Source: an uncultured Eubacteriales bacterium
Lineage (GTDB): Bacteria > Bacillota > Clostridia > Christensenellales > UMGS416
DNA length: 64,000 nt
Reading direction: 5' to 3'
Assembly (NCBI GenBank): GCA_900542005.1
Contig: UQLW01000012.1
Span: forward strand, 10,574-74,573
A program made the position numbers and the translations under genes. Shown here piece after piece: positions 17,752-24,563 of this stretch. Each line of letters starts with the position of its first letter. Positions within the stretch are counted from its first letter, which is position 1. The notes below the pieces were generated by a model. It was not told the DNA's origin, ran no database searches, and saw only the letters and a program-made list of their open reading frames with translations.

Positions 17752-17764
17752 CGAAAAAACGCCC

Positions 17765-17793
17765 TTGACAGAGCCGCTTTGTTTTGCTATAGT
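17765..17793 (+). promoter_or_regulatory. Promoter of the tyrS leader
   Basis: TTGACA (17765-17770) and TATAGT (17788-17793) with a 17-base spacer. Transcription should start near 17800, so the leader peptide's AAGGAGG (17811-17817) is inside the transcript. Confidence 0.85.
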
Positions 17794-17825
17794 GAGGCAA
17801 TCATACGCTGAAGGAGGAAAGGGCC

Positions 17826-17921
17826 ATGGATCGAAGGATGCTTTGTGTCATTTCCGCCTATAACGAGACCTGCGCTTATTATTATGGCAAGCGCAGGCTT
17901 TCGGCGTGTCCGCTTCTATAG
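17826..17921 (+). CDS. Tyrosine-rich leader peptide of tyrS
   Basis: This is a 31-codon frame with a near-ideal ribosome binding site (AAGGAGG, 8 bases before the ATG). It encodes four Tyr, including three consecutive TAT codons at 17877-17885 ('CAYYYGK'). The three codons fall at the 5' end and in the loop of a perfect hairpin, 17869-17877 with 17889-17897. The frame ends at TAG 17919-17921, 15 bases before a strong terminator that precedes tyrS. By analogy with trp/phe/his leaders I infer that ribosome stalling for lack of charged tRNA-Tyr frees the antiterminator. The peptide itself probably has no other role. Confidence 0.8.
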   Translation: MDRRMLCVISAYNETCAYYYGKRRLSACPLL

Positions 17922-17971
17922 CGCGGCAAAAAAACCAACGCCTGAAGCCTCGAAGCTTCAGGCGTTTTTTT
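17869..17971 (+). promoter_or_regulatory. Ribosome-mediated transcription attenuator of tyrS
   Basis: Hairpin 1:2 is CCTGCGCTT (17869-17877) with AAGCGCAGG (17889-17897). Terminator 3:4 is AACGCCTGAAGC (17937-17948) with GCTTCAGGCGTT (17955-17966) plus a T run to 17971. The alternative 2:3 antiterminator pairs AGGCTTTCGGCGT (17895-17907) with ACGCCTGAAGCCT (17938-17950), 12 of 13 positions including one G-U. Segments 1:2 and 2:3 share bases 17895-17897, so they exclude each other. No T-box motif is present. Pairings are seen directly; the regulation is inferred. Confidence 0.8.
17937..17971 (+). terminator. Attenuator terminator before tyrS
   Basis: Perfect 12-bp stem, 6-base loop CTCGAA and seven T residues, ending 23 bases before the tyrS ATG and thus inside the tyrS transcript. 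Confidence 0.92.
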
Positions 17972-17994
17972 ATGGGAAAGGCAGGTATTGAACC

Positions 17995-19170
17995 ATGGAG
18001 ATCCGTCAAGTGTTGGAAAAGATTCTGGCCCAGGCCACCGGCGTTTACTCGCCCGGGGAGCTGGAGGCCGCCCTGTTCTCCGGCCGCCGTCTAACCGTCA
18101 AGCTGGGAGCCGACCCTTCCCGGCCAGACCTTCATCTGGGCCATACGGTGGTGCTGCGCCATCTGGCCGCGCTCCAGCGCCTGGGCCATGAGATCGTCTT
18201 TATTATCGGCGATTTCACCGGGATGATCGGCGACCCCTCCGGCCGCAGCAAGACCCGCCCCGCGCTCAGCTTCGAGCAGACGCGGGCCAACGGCCAGAGC
18301 TATTTTGAACAGGTCACCCGCATCCTGGACCCGCGTCAGACCCGCATCGAATACAATTCCCGCTGGCTGAGCTCGCTGGATTTTGGCCAGGTGCTGGCGC
18401 TGGCTGGGAAGACCACGCTGGCCCGGATCCTGGAAAGGGATGACTTTGCCAATCGCTATGGGCAAAGGGAGCCCATTGGGCTCCATGAGCTGCTCTATCC
18501 GCTGATGCAGGGCTACGACTCCGTCGCGGTGGGGGCGGATATTGAGGTTGGCGGCACGGACCAAACCTTCAACCTGCTGATGGGCCGCGACCTGCAGCGC
18601 GATTATGGCCAGCAGCCGCAGACCGTCGTCACCTTCCCGCTGCTGCCCGGGCTGGATGGGAAGGAGAAAATGAGCAAATCCCTGGACAATTACATCGGGA
18701 TCAGCGAGCCCGCCCCGGTCATGTTTGAAAAATGCATGAAGGTGCCCGATCCCCTGCTGGCCGATTACTTTGCCCTGACCAGCGACGTGCCCGAATCGGA
18801 ATGGAAGCCCTTGATCCAGGCCGACATGGTGCAGGCCCATTACTGCTATGCCCACGCCATCACCGCCCGCTACTGGGACGAGGAAGCCGCCAACGCCGCT
18901 CAGGCCCGTTACCGGCAGATCGCCGCCGGCGGGCTGCCCCAGCAGCTTCCCTGCCATACGCTGCCCCGGGGGCCGGTCGGCCTGGTGGCGCTGATGCGCG
19001 CCTGCTCCCTGGCCGAATCCAATTCCCAGGCCCGGCGCCTTATCGCTGCCGGTGCTGTCCGGATCAACCGCGAACCGGTCACGGACCCTGAGCTGATGCT
19101 CCCCGGCCAGGAGCCGCTGGTGATTTCCCGGGGAAAAAACCATTTTGTCCGCGTTTGCTTCACCGATTGA
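17995..19170 (+). CDS. tyrS: Tyrosyl-tRNA synthetase
   Basis: This 391-residue class I synthetase charges tRNA-Tyr. The HIGH-type motif is 'HLGH' (residues 47-50), and 'KMSKS' is at 225-229. The C-terminal S4-like RNA-binding domain begins around 325 ('AESNSQARRLIAAGAVRINR'). KMSKS spelling and the 'TDQTFNLLMGRDLQ' segment point to the TyrRS subclass of about 400 residues found in many bacteria and as TyrZ in Bacillus. The only visible regulation is the leader-peptide attenuator just upstream. The gene ends 4 bases from a convergent kinase gene with no terminator between them. Confidence 0.96.
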   Translation: MEIRQVLEKILAQATGVYSPGELEAALFSGRRLTVKLGADPSRPDLHLGHTVVLRHLAALQRLGHEIVFIIGDFTGMIGDPSGRSKTRPALSFEQTRANGQSYFEQVTRILDPRQTRIEYNSRWLSSLDFGQVLALAGKTTLARILERDDFANRYGQREPIGLHELLYPLMQGYDSVAVGADIEVGGTDQTFNLLMGRDLQRDYGQQPQTVVTFPLLPGLDGKEKMSKSLDNYIGISEPAPVMFEKCMKVPDPLLADYFALTSDVPESEWKPLIQADMVQAHYCYAHAITARYWDEEAANAAQARYRQIAAGGLPQQLPCHTLPRGPVGLVALMRACSLAESNSQARRLIAAGAVRINREPVTDPELMLPGQEPLVISRGKNHFVRVCFTD

Positions 19171-19174
19171 CCGG

Positions 19175-19684
19175 CTATCGGCGCGCCTCAAGGTGACGCA
19201 GCGCCGCCTCCAGCGTCTCCTCCGGGCTGAGCCCATCGGTCCATAGCTTGACGGTATCCATGTCCTGGTAGAGCGCCAGCCGGTCGACGCTGGCCTGCGC
19301 ATCCTCCATCCGCCGCAGGCCAGCGGCCGCATCCCGGGCAAAGTGCGCCCGCAGCTGCTGGGGCGAAAGCATGAGCGTAAGCCGTTCCAGCTTGAAGCTT
19401 ATGTCCGCCAGCGGCTCAAGGATGCTGTCAAAGATCGCCGGTTGGTGGATAACCCAGCAAAAAATCACGTTCTCAAAGTGGCTGTTGGTCAAAAATCCCC
19501 GCAGCAGGTGCACGATGTGATCCACGACCATCGCCTTGTTTTCCTCATCCACGATAAAGGGATCCATTCGCCAGCACCAGTCCCCATCCAGGTAGACCGC
19601 CGCGGGCAATGCCTTGAGCAGCCCCTCGCACAGGGTGCTTTTGCCTGCGCCCATGGTCCCGTTGACGATAATCAGCCGTTTCAT
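19175..19684 (-). CDS. P-loop kinase-like ATPase
   Basis: This 169-residue protein has a Walker A 'GTMGAGKS' at residues 9-16 and the overall look of AAA_33-type small-molecule or nucleotide kinases, a group that also includes chloramphenicol phosphotransferase. 'YLDGDWCWRMDPF' around residue 32 is the usual acidic substrate-side segment. There is no membrane segment. Its start overlaps the methyltransferase stop by 4 bases, so the two are translationally coupled and both lie behind the Met-Ile-Gly leader attenuator. The substrate is unknown. Antibiotic modification is a possibility suggested only by the context. Confidence 0.8.
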   Translation of the reverse strand: MKRLIIVNGTMGAGKSTLCEGLLKALPAAVYLDGDWCWRMDPFIVDEENKAMVVDHIVHLLRGFLTNSHFENVIFCWVIHQPAIFDSILEPLADISFKLERLTLMLSPQQLRAHFARDAAAGLRRMEDAQASVDRLALYQDMDTVKLWTDGLSPEETLEAALRHLEARR

Positions 19685-20337
19685 GCCTCCTCATCCCTCC
19701 GCTTCGCCGTCATGACCACCGTATTCTTCTCGCGCCACCGAAGCGCCGGCTCATCAAGCCCGGCCTGCGCCATCAGCGCCATATCATGCTCCGCTGTCAG
19801 CGGCGTATCAAAGTGATATACGCCGGGCTCCTGGGCATTCAGGGCCGCGTATTCGGCAAAGCACTGCGCCTCTGTCGCATCGTTGGGCGCGACAAAATCG
19901 GTCAGCACGAAGAGCCCGCCCGGCCGCAGCGCCCGGCGGATACGCTCAAAAAGCCCGCGCTTACGCTCTGGCGTGAAGTGGTGCAGGCTCTGTACCGACA
20001 CCACCGCGTCAAAGGCCGCTTCCCCCAGGGGCAGGTCAAAATAGCTGCCCTGGCGCAGCGTAAGGGCCCTGTCGGGGAATTTGGCCTTCAGCCGCTCCAG
20101 CATCTTGGCGGACAGGTCGATCCCCGTCACCTCCGCCTGGGGCATCCGGCGGAAGATCGCTTCCAGCTCAAGCCCCGTCCCGCAGCCCAGATCCAGCAGC
20201 TTTATATCCGGCCGCAGGGGCAGCATCTGCGCTGTCACCTCATAGTACCGGTCCGCCCCGTCGACATATTGCATCATATGCGCCTCATATTCGTCAACCC
20301 GCGCGTCAAAAAACGCGCCCATATATTCCAGTTCCAT
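19681..20337 (-). CDS. Class I SAM-dependent methyltransferase under attenuator control
   Basis: This 218-residue enzyme has a Rossmann methyltransferase fold: motif I 'LLDLGCGTGLELE' at about residues 48-60, an acidic residue in 'GIDLSAKML' at about 74, and 'AAFDAVVSVQSLHHF' as motif IV region. The N-terminal 'FFDARVDEYEAHM' is common in small-molecule methyltransferases of Firmicutes. The substrate cannot be told; it does not carry the rRNA-methyltransferase (Erm) 'NxPF/Y' motif. AGGAG precedes the ATG at 20337. The gene follows a transcription attenuator with a three-codon leader and is coupled to the kinase-like gene downstream. Confidence 0.88.
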   Translation of the reverse strand: MELEYMGAFFDARVDEYEAHMMQYVDGADRYYEVTAQMLPLRPDIKLLDLGCGTGLELEAIFRRMPQAEVTGIDLSAKMLERLKAKFPDRALTLRQGSYFDLPLGEAAFDAVVSVQSLHHFTPERKRGLFERIRRALRPGGLFVLTDFVAPNDATEAQCFAEYAALNAQEPGVYHFDTPLTAEHDMALMAQAGLDEPALRWREKNTVVMTAKRRDEEA

Positions 20338-20348
20338 GCTATACTCCT

Positions 20349-20382
20349 AAAAAAAGTCCTCTTTCCCAGCCGGAAAGAGGAC
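20349..20382 (-). terminator. Attenuator terminator before the methyltransferase gene
   Basis: GTCCTCTTTCC (20382-20372) pairs perfectly with GGAAAGAGGAC (20366-20356) around a 5-base loop, then seven T residues. It ends 11 bases before the methyltransferase ATG, inside the leader. Confidence 0.92.
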
Positions 20383-20477
20383 GCAAAACAACCCCTGATA
20401 GGAACAGGAGGCTTCCATCTTGATCTTTCCGGCACAGCAAACAACGCCCCTACAACGGGCCCCATGCAGCGAAAAGA

Positions 20478-20489
20478 TCAACCGATCAT
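20478..20489 (-). CDS. Three-codon leader ORF (Met-Ile-Gly-stop)
   Basis: ATG ATC GGT TGA follows AGGAGG (20502-20497) by 7 bases, one of the strongest ribosome binding sites in the window, and begins about 23 bases after the predicted transcription start. No longer product starts from this site. Its stop codon lies in segment 1 of the attenuator. Very short leader frames of this kind are known upstream of antibiotic-induced genes, where the arrested ribosome rather than the peptide matters. Confidence 0.65.
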   Translation of the reverse strand: MIG

Positions 20490-20518
20490 AGGTGAACCTC
20501 CTACTATGATATGAAGTT

Positions 20519-20548
20519 AGTATAACACGCGGTCAGCGTGGGAATCAA
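20519..20548 (-). promoter_or_regulatory. Promoter of the methyltransferase leader
   Basis: TTGATT (20548-20543) and TATACT (20524-20519) with an 18-base spacer on the minus strand, giving a leader of about 175 bases. Confidence 0.7.
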
Positions 20549-20555
20549 GCCTTCT

Positions 20556-21086
20556 CTACAGGCGCTTACCCATCAGGATATCGGGCTTGCCCTTTCCATT
20601 GGCATCGGGGATCACGCCGATGACAGTATACCCCATCCGGCGGTAGAAGCCCGTAGCATGGCTGCCGCTGTCAAAGCGCTCCAGCTTCTCCGGCAGTCCC
20701 TCGTACAGCTCGCAGCCTGATAGGCTGGTGGCAAAGGTTTCATCGTCGCAGCCCAGCATCATGGTAAGCCCGCTGCGCACCCGCGCCACATTTTCCAGCG
20801 CGGTAATGAGCATCGCGCCTACGCCTTGGCCCCTTCTGTCCTCCCGCACCACCAGCGGATGCAGCTCAAAGACCCGGCCGCCGTAGTCCGGCATGATGCC
20901 GCCCCATGCGATCACGGTATCCCCCTCCGTGATGGCCAGGATGGAATTCTGGGGAATGTCCAGCTCCTCGACCGTCTCCATGGCACGCTCCAGGGTCGGC
21001 CAGCCCTGGGGCAGGGCGTCGGTGAGGATTTGGGCGCACATCCGCTTCTGTCCGGCGCTTAAAGCCAGCATATTGATAATTTCCAT
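20556..21086 (-). CDS. AAC(6')-I-like aminoglycoside N-acetyltransferase
   Basis: This 176-residue GNAT protein resembles chromosomal aminoglycoside 6'-N-acetyltransferases of the AAC(6')-Ii type. Shared features are 'WGGIMPDYG', 'FELHPLVV', the acetyl-CoA loop 'RRGQGVGAML', 'LGCDDETFATSLS' and the C-terminal 'FYRRMGYTVIGVIPDANG' followed by 'KPDILM'. The start at 21086 has AAAAGGAG 6 bases upstream; upstream in-frame codons lie before the promoter and are excluded. Function as an actual resistance enzyme is inferred from similarity. Intrinsic copies in other Firmicutes may have housekeeping roles. Confidence 0.85.
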   Translation of the reverse strand: MEIINMLALSAGQKRMCAQILTDALPQGWPTLERAMETVEELDIPQNSILAITEGDTVIAWGGIMPDYGGRVFELHPLVVREDRRGQGVGAMLITALENVARVRSGLTMMLGCDDETFATSLSGCELYEGLPEKLERFDSGSHATGFYRRMGYTVIGVIPDANGKGKPDILMGKRL

Positions 21087-21115
21087 AGTCGGCTCCTTTT
21101 TATCATGTTGCCTCC

Positions 21116-21144
21116 ATTGTACATGAACGGGGGAGAAAATCCAA
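21116..21144 (-). promoter_or_regulatory. Promoter of the AAC(6')-like gene
   Basis: TTGGAT (21144-21139) and TACAAT (21121-21116) with a 17-base spacer on the minus strand. The leader is only about 23 bases. Confidence 0.65.
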
Positions 21145-21259
21145 TGGGGAATTTTCATTCCGCGCCGGGCATCCAAAAAACGGTGGAAAAAATAGCTCCA
21201 CTGTGATATACTGTATTCTGTCTCATTTATCTTTTCGACTGACAAAGGGGGAATATTGC

Positions 21260-22681
21260 TTGCCGCCTGACCCAATATGGAGTCAACTGCTGCTACAAGT
21301 GGTGCTGATCGCGATTAACGCCTTCTTCGCCGCTACCGAAATCGCCGTGATCTCGCTGAACGAGAACCGCCTGCGCCGCCAGGCTGACGAGGGTGACCGT
21401 AAGGCTGCCCAGATGCTGCGCATGGTGGAAAACTCCGCCGCCTTCCTTTCCACGATCCAGGTCGGTATCACGCTGGCCGGCTTCCTGGCTTCGGCCTTTG
21501 CCGCCGATAACTTTGCCGACCGCCTGGTTCGCTGGCTGGTGGATGTTAAGCATTTCACCGCGATCCCGGAATCCACGCTGAACACGTTGTCGGTTATCTT
21601 CATTACCCTGATTCTGTCCTACTTTACGCTGGTGCTGGGCGAGCTCGTACCCAAGCAGGTCGCCATGAAAAAATCCGACGCGGTCGCCCGGATGGCGTCC
21701 GGCGTCATCCGCTTCCTCTCCATTGTCCTCAAGCCCGTGGTTTGGCTGCTTTCCGTCTCCACCAAGGGCGTCCTCCGGCTCATGGGTATTAACCCCAATG
21801 ACGAGGAGGAGGAGGTCACCGAGGAGGAAATCCGCCTGATGGTGGATATCGGCGAGGAAAAGGGCACCATCGAAACCAACGAGAAGCAGATGATTGAGAA
21901 CATCTTCGAGTTCAATAATATGGACGCCGGAGATGCCATGGTGCATCGCACCGATATTACCGCCCTATGGGTGGAGGATTCGCCGGAGGAAATCATCGCC
22001 ACCATCGAGCGTACCGGCCTCTCGCGTTTCCCCGTATATGAAGAGGATATTGACGACATTATTGGTATCGTCAGCACCCGCGAATACCTGCTGAACAACC
22101 GGCTAGCCGAACCCAAGCCTCTGCGTGAAATCATCCGGCCGGCGTATTTCGTACCGGAATCCGTCCATGCCGACGTGCTTTTCCGCGAGATGCAGACCCA
22201 AAAGGTCCATATGGCGATCGTCGTGGACGAATACGGCGGCACAAGCGGCCTGATTACCCTGGAAGACCTGCTGGAGGAAATCGTCGGCAATATCTACGAC
22301 GAATTTGACCCGCAGGAAGAAAAGGATATTCAGCCCGTGGGCGAAAATCAGTGGCGCGTCTCCGGCTCGGTAGACCTGGAGTCCCTGTCGGAGGCGGTGG
22401 GGATCACGCTCCCGGTCGACGAGGAATTCGATACGCTTGGCGGCCTTGTGTTCAGCCAGCTGACCACGATCCCCAAGGATGGAAGCCAGCCTGAGGTCGA
22501 ATGCTTCGGCTTGAGGATCCATGTGACCCAGCTGACCGACCGCCGTGTGGAATGGGCCATCGTGACACGCCTGCCACCCGCAGCCGATGAGGACGAAGGG
22601 AAAACCGCCGATAAGGGCAAAGAAAAGACCAAGGAAAAATCTTCCGAACGCAGCCGCGACAAGGGCCGCGAAGAAGCGTAA
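21260..22681 (+). CDS. Hemolysin-family CNNM/CBS/CorC_HlyC membrane protein
   Basis: This 473-residue protein belongs to the CNNM/CorC group associated with divalent-cation (Mg2+, Co2+) efflux or homeostasis. The start is taken as TTG at 21260 with GGGGGA upstream; an ATG at 21203 lacks a ribosome site. The transmembrane CNNM (DUF21) domain covers about 1-190 with three or four helices ('AINAFFAATEIAVISLNENRLR' at the start). A CBS pair follows at about 205-330 and a CorC_HlyC domain at about 345-430. A charged Lys/Glu-rich tail ends the protein. The hemolysin name is historical. It is a single gene with a strong terminator. Confidence 0.88.
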   Translation: MPPDPIWSQLLLQVVLIAINAFFAATEIAVISLNENRLRRQADEGDRKAAQMLRMVENSAAFLSTIQVGITLAGFLASAFAADNFADRLVRWLVDVKHFTAIPESTLNTLSVIFITLILSYFTLVLGELVPKQVAMKKSDAVARMASGVIRFLSIVLKPVVWLLSVSTKGVLRLMGINPNDEEEEVTEEEIRLMVDIGEEKGTIETNEKQMIENIFEFNNMDAGDAMVHRTDITALWVEDSPEEIIATIERTGLSRFPVYEEDIDDIIGIVSTREYLLNNRLAEPKPLREIIRPAYFVPESVHADVLFREMQTQKVHMAIVVDEYGGTSGLITLEDLLEEIVGNIYDEFDPQEEKDIQPVGENQWRVSGSVDLESLSEAVGITLPVDEEFDTLGGLVFSQLTTIPKDGSQPEVECFGLRIHVTQLTDRRVEWAIVTRLPPAADEDEGKTADKGKEKTKEKSSERSRDKGREEA

Positions 22682-22688
22682 TATACAG

Positions 22689-22720
22689 GGGCCGCGCCAA
22701 TGTTGGCGCGGCCCTTTTTT
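22689..22720 (+). terminator. Terminator after the CNNM/CBS gene
   Basis: GGGCCGCGCCAA (22689-22700) pairs with TTGGCGCGGCCC (22703-22714), then a run of T. Confidence 0.9.
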
Positions 22721-22728
22721 AATGGTTC

Positions 22729-23283
22729 CTACGGTTCAGCCGTGGGTTTCTCCGTCCGCCTTTCATACCACAGGTCCGTTATACCATTGTAGCTGTGGGA
22801 TGAAATCAGCCGCAGCGGCATCGGCCGCCTGCCCGGAGTGAAGAGCGGAATCCCCTCTCCCAGCAGTGTCGGTATTACGCTGATGCAGAATTCGTCAATC
22901 TGCCCCTCGTCCATCAGCTGGCGAACCGTATCCGCGCCGCCGCATATCCAGATGTTCAGGCCCTCCTGCCGCCGCAGCTTGTCCAGCAGCCTGCCCGGGG
23001 CGCCCTGCACGAACGAAACCTCACGGGTATCGGCGATGGAGCGGTGGGTCAACACATAGCACCGTTTGCCCGGGTATGCCCATCGATCCGGCGATAGCTC
23101 CTCCATAATCTGCCGGTAGGTGCGGTAGCCCATTACGATGGTATCCACCGAATCATAGAAGGCCGGATAGCTCCCGGGATTTTCACGATCCGAGCCGTCG
23201 CCCTCTAGCCACCCGACCCCTCCCTTGGCGTCGGCGATATAGCCGTCCAGGCTCATCGCAAGATACAATACCGTTTTCCGCAT
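22729..23283 (-). CDS. Dihydrofolate-reductase-like (RibD_C) protein
   Basis: This 184-residue protein has the RibD C-terminal/DHFR fold seen in YyaP/YwjB-type reductases of Firmicutes. The diagnostic N-terminus 'LYLAMSLDGYIADAKGGVGWL', 'DTIVMGYRTY' and the NADPH-binding 'IWICGGADTVRQLM' are present, ending in 'RLISSHSYNGITDLWYER'. The true substrate of these orphan reductases is not known; they are not the main FolA. It lies 22 bases downstream of the YdcF-like gene on the same strand, so the two probably form an operon, and it converges with the CNNM gene. Confidence 0.88.
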   Translation of the reverse strand: MRKTVLYLAMSLDGYIADAKGGVGWLEGDGSDRENPGSYPAFYDSVDTIVMGYRTYRQIMEELSPDRWAYPGKRCYVLTHRSIADTREVSFVQGAPGRLLDKLRRQEGLNIWICGGADTVRQLMDEGQIDEFCISVIPTLLGEGIPLFTPGRRPMPLRLISSHSYNGITDLWYERRTEKPTAEP

Positions 23284-23305
23284 AGCAGCGCCTTTCCCCT
23301 TTCCA

Positions 23306-24316
23306 TCATCCCATCGCTCCCAGCGTCATCAAGGCCAGAATGACGCAGACGGCGATATGCCACCGCTTGTGCAGCGCCAGAGCCCCGATGAATTCCCGGA
23401 GAAAGGCGTTGGGCAGATAATACCCCGCCGTAGGGCTCCCCAGCCCGCGACAGCGCCGGATGCCCACCTTTCGGGATAAAAGCGCCGCCCGGAACAGGTG
23501 GTAGTTGCTGGTTACCAGCGCGCACCGGTACCGCCCCATGGCCGAATCCATGATACTCTTGGCGTTGCGCAGGTTTTCATAGGTATTGGTTGACTGATCC
23601 TCCCGCCGGATATTCTCCTCCGGTATGCCCTTCTCCCTCAGGTAGCGGGCCATGGCCTCCGCCTCCGGGATGTCCTCCCCCTCGCCCTTGCCGCCGCATA
23701 CAATCAGGCAGGGCGGCTGGGTGCGCCGCGCCTGGCGGAAGTAAAACTGAACGGCCTTGTCCAGGCGCCCAGCCAGCAGGGGCGGAACCCGCTCGCCCTT
23801 TACGCCGCACCCCAGCACCACCAGAAAATGCTGATTCAGCCTGGGCGGCGGGAAGCCGAAGAAGACCGCGCCCGCCAGATAGCTGACGAACAAGAAAGAT
23901 ACATACAGCACCATGAAGGCCATCGCCGTCACCAGCGCCGCAGATGAGGTGCGGTAGCGGGCCAACAGGGGATAGGCCGCCAGGGCCAGCATGAAAAGAA
24001 GGATCATCAGCCCCAGCGCCATGGAAAGCAGGTTCCGCAGGCGGCGCCCCTCCAGCCGCATCAGCACGGTTCCGTTGATCACCAGCGCCACGCCTGCCGC
24101 CAGAAAGGCCAGCGGCAGCAGCAGAACCAGGGCAATCAGCACGAGGGAAACGCCCATGCCGCCCCCTAAGGTTCCCACCAGCGCCAGCATCCCCAGCAGC
24201 AGGAAGCCCAAAAAGCAGGTGAACACCATGCCATTCATCAGCCGGCGCGGCTCTATGCACTGCAATATGCCGAACAGCGCCAGGCAGCCGCCGGCCAGTA
24301 TGAGAAAAAGCAGCAC
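23306..24316 (-). CDS. YdcF/SanA-family membrane protein (DUF218)
   Basis: This 336-residue protein has about five N-terminal hydrophobic segments (residues 1-145), then a DUF218 domain with 'FLVVLGCGVKGERVPPLLAGRLDKA', 'PCLIVCGGKGEGEDIPEAEAM' and 'DQSTNTYENLRNAKSIM'. These are the hallmark ElyC/SanA/YdcF motifs. Members affect envelope precursor handling and vancomycin tolerance in Gram-negatives, but their chemistry is unsettled. The start is taken as GTG at 24316 because AGGAGG sits 8 bases upstream; the GTG at 24325 overlaps that site. A short hydrophobic C-terminus follows the domain. Confidence 0.85.
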   Translation of the reverse strand: MLLFLILAGGCLALFGILQCIEPRRLMNGMVFTCFLGFLLLGMLALVGTLGGGMGVSLVLIALVLLLPLAFLAAGVALVINGTVLMRLEGRRLRNLLSMALGLMILLFMLALAAYPLLARYRTSSAALVTAMAFMVLYVSFLFVSYLAGAVFFGFPPPRLNQHFLVVLGCGVKGERVPPLLAGRLDKAVQFYFRQARRTQPPCLIVCGGKGEGEDIPEAEAMARYLREKGIPEENIRREDQSTNTYENLRNAKSIMDSAMGRYRCALVTSNYHLFRAALLSRKVGIRRCRGLGSPTAGYYLPNAFLREFIGALALHKRWHIAVCVILALMTLGAMG

Positions 24317-24362
24317 ATCCTTCACCTCCTATCGTTATAGTATAAAGAACTAATCCCAAGCG

Positions 24363-24563
24363 TTATTTTTTGCCTCCGGGATTATTTTTGCCTTTCGTTG
24401 CGATAAAAATGACAGCACTACTAACTACGGCCGCTAGACTTAAAGCTACTTTGCCAGCGTCCTTCCACGCCTTTGCAACATTATTTCGACAATTTTCACA
24501 CTTCTTGTGTTTGTAGTTTTCTGGCAACGGTCTACCACATTTTTTACAAGATTTCGTTTCCAT
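24363..24563 (-). CDS. Membrane-anchored zinc-ribbon small protein
   Basis: This 66-residue protein has four Cys in a CxxC-x(13)-CxxC pattern (residues 6-25; 'CKKCGRPLP', 'CENC'), then one membrane helix at about 40-57 ('VALSLAAVVSSAVIFIA') and a basic tail. It overlaps the 3' end of the 339-codon gene upstream by 20 bases, so they are likely co-translated. Both genes are clearly more AT-rich than the rest of the window. I do not recognise a named family. The zinc ribbon plus single helix suggests a small membrane-tethered adaptor, which is inference only. Confidence 0.7.
   Translation of the reverse strand: METKSCKKCGRPLPENYKHKKCENCRNNVAKAWKDAGKVALSLAAVVSSAVIFIATKGKNNPGGKK

Larger units (their letters stand above)
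20349..20489 (-). promoter_or_regulatory. Ribosome-mediated attenuator of the methyltransferase/kinase operon
   Basis: Segment 1 TTGATCTTTTC (20481-20471) overlaps the leader stop codon. Segment 2 GCCGGAAAGATCAA (20433-20420) can pair with segment 1 (10-11 bp) or, through GCCGGAAAGA (20433-20424), with UCUUUCCGGC (20378-20369) in the 5' arm of the terminator (10 bp, perfect). A ribosome stalled on the leader would mask segment 1, allow the 2:3 pairing and prevent the terminator. Pairings are seen; induction, perhaps by a ribosome-targeting drug, is inferred. Confidence 0.75.

Noticed and set aside
17752..17994. T-box riboswitch for tyrS
   Set aside because: The gap is too short for a usual T-box, and no AGGGTGGNACCGCG-like antiterminator bulge or specifier stem is present. 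The leader-peptide model explains all elements.
20274..20465. A 63-residue frame in the methyltransferase leader
   Set aside because: It has no ribosome binding site, runs through the terminator into the methyltransferase gene in another frame, and has no family-like sequence. The Met-Ile-Gly frame has the strong site.
21040..21115. A 15-codon upstream frame overlapping the start of the AAC(6')-like gene as an attenuating leader
   Set aside because: The promoter puts the transcription start at about 21109, so the GGAGG in front of the frame would not be transcribed.
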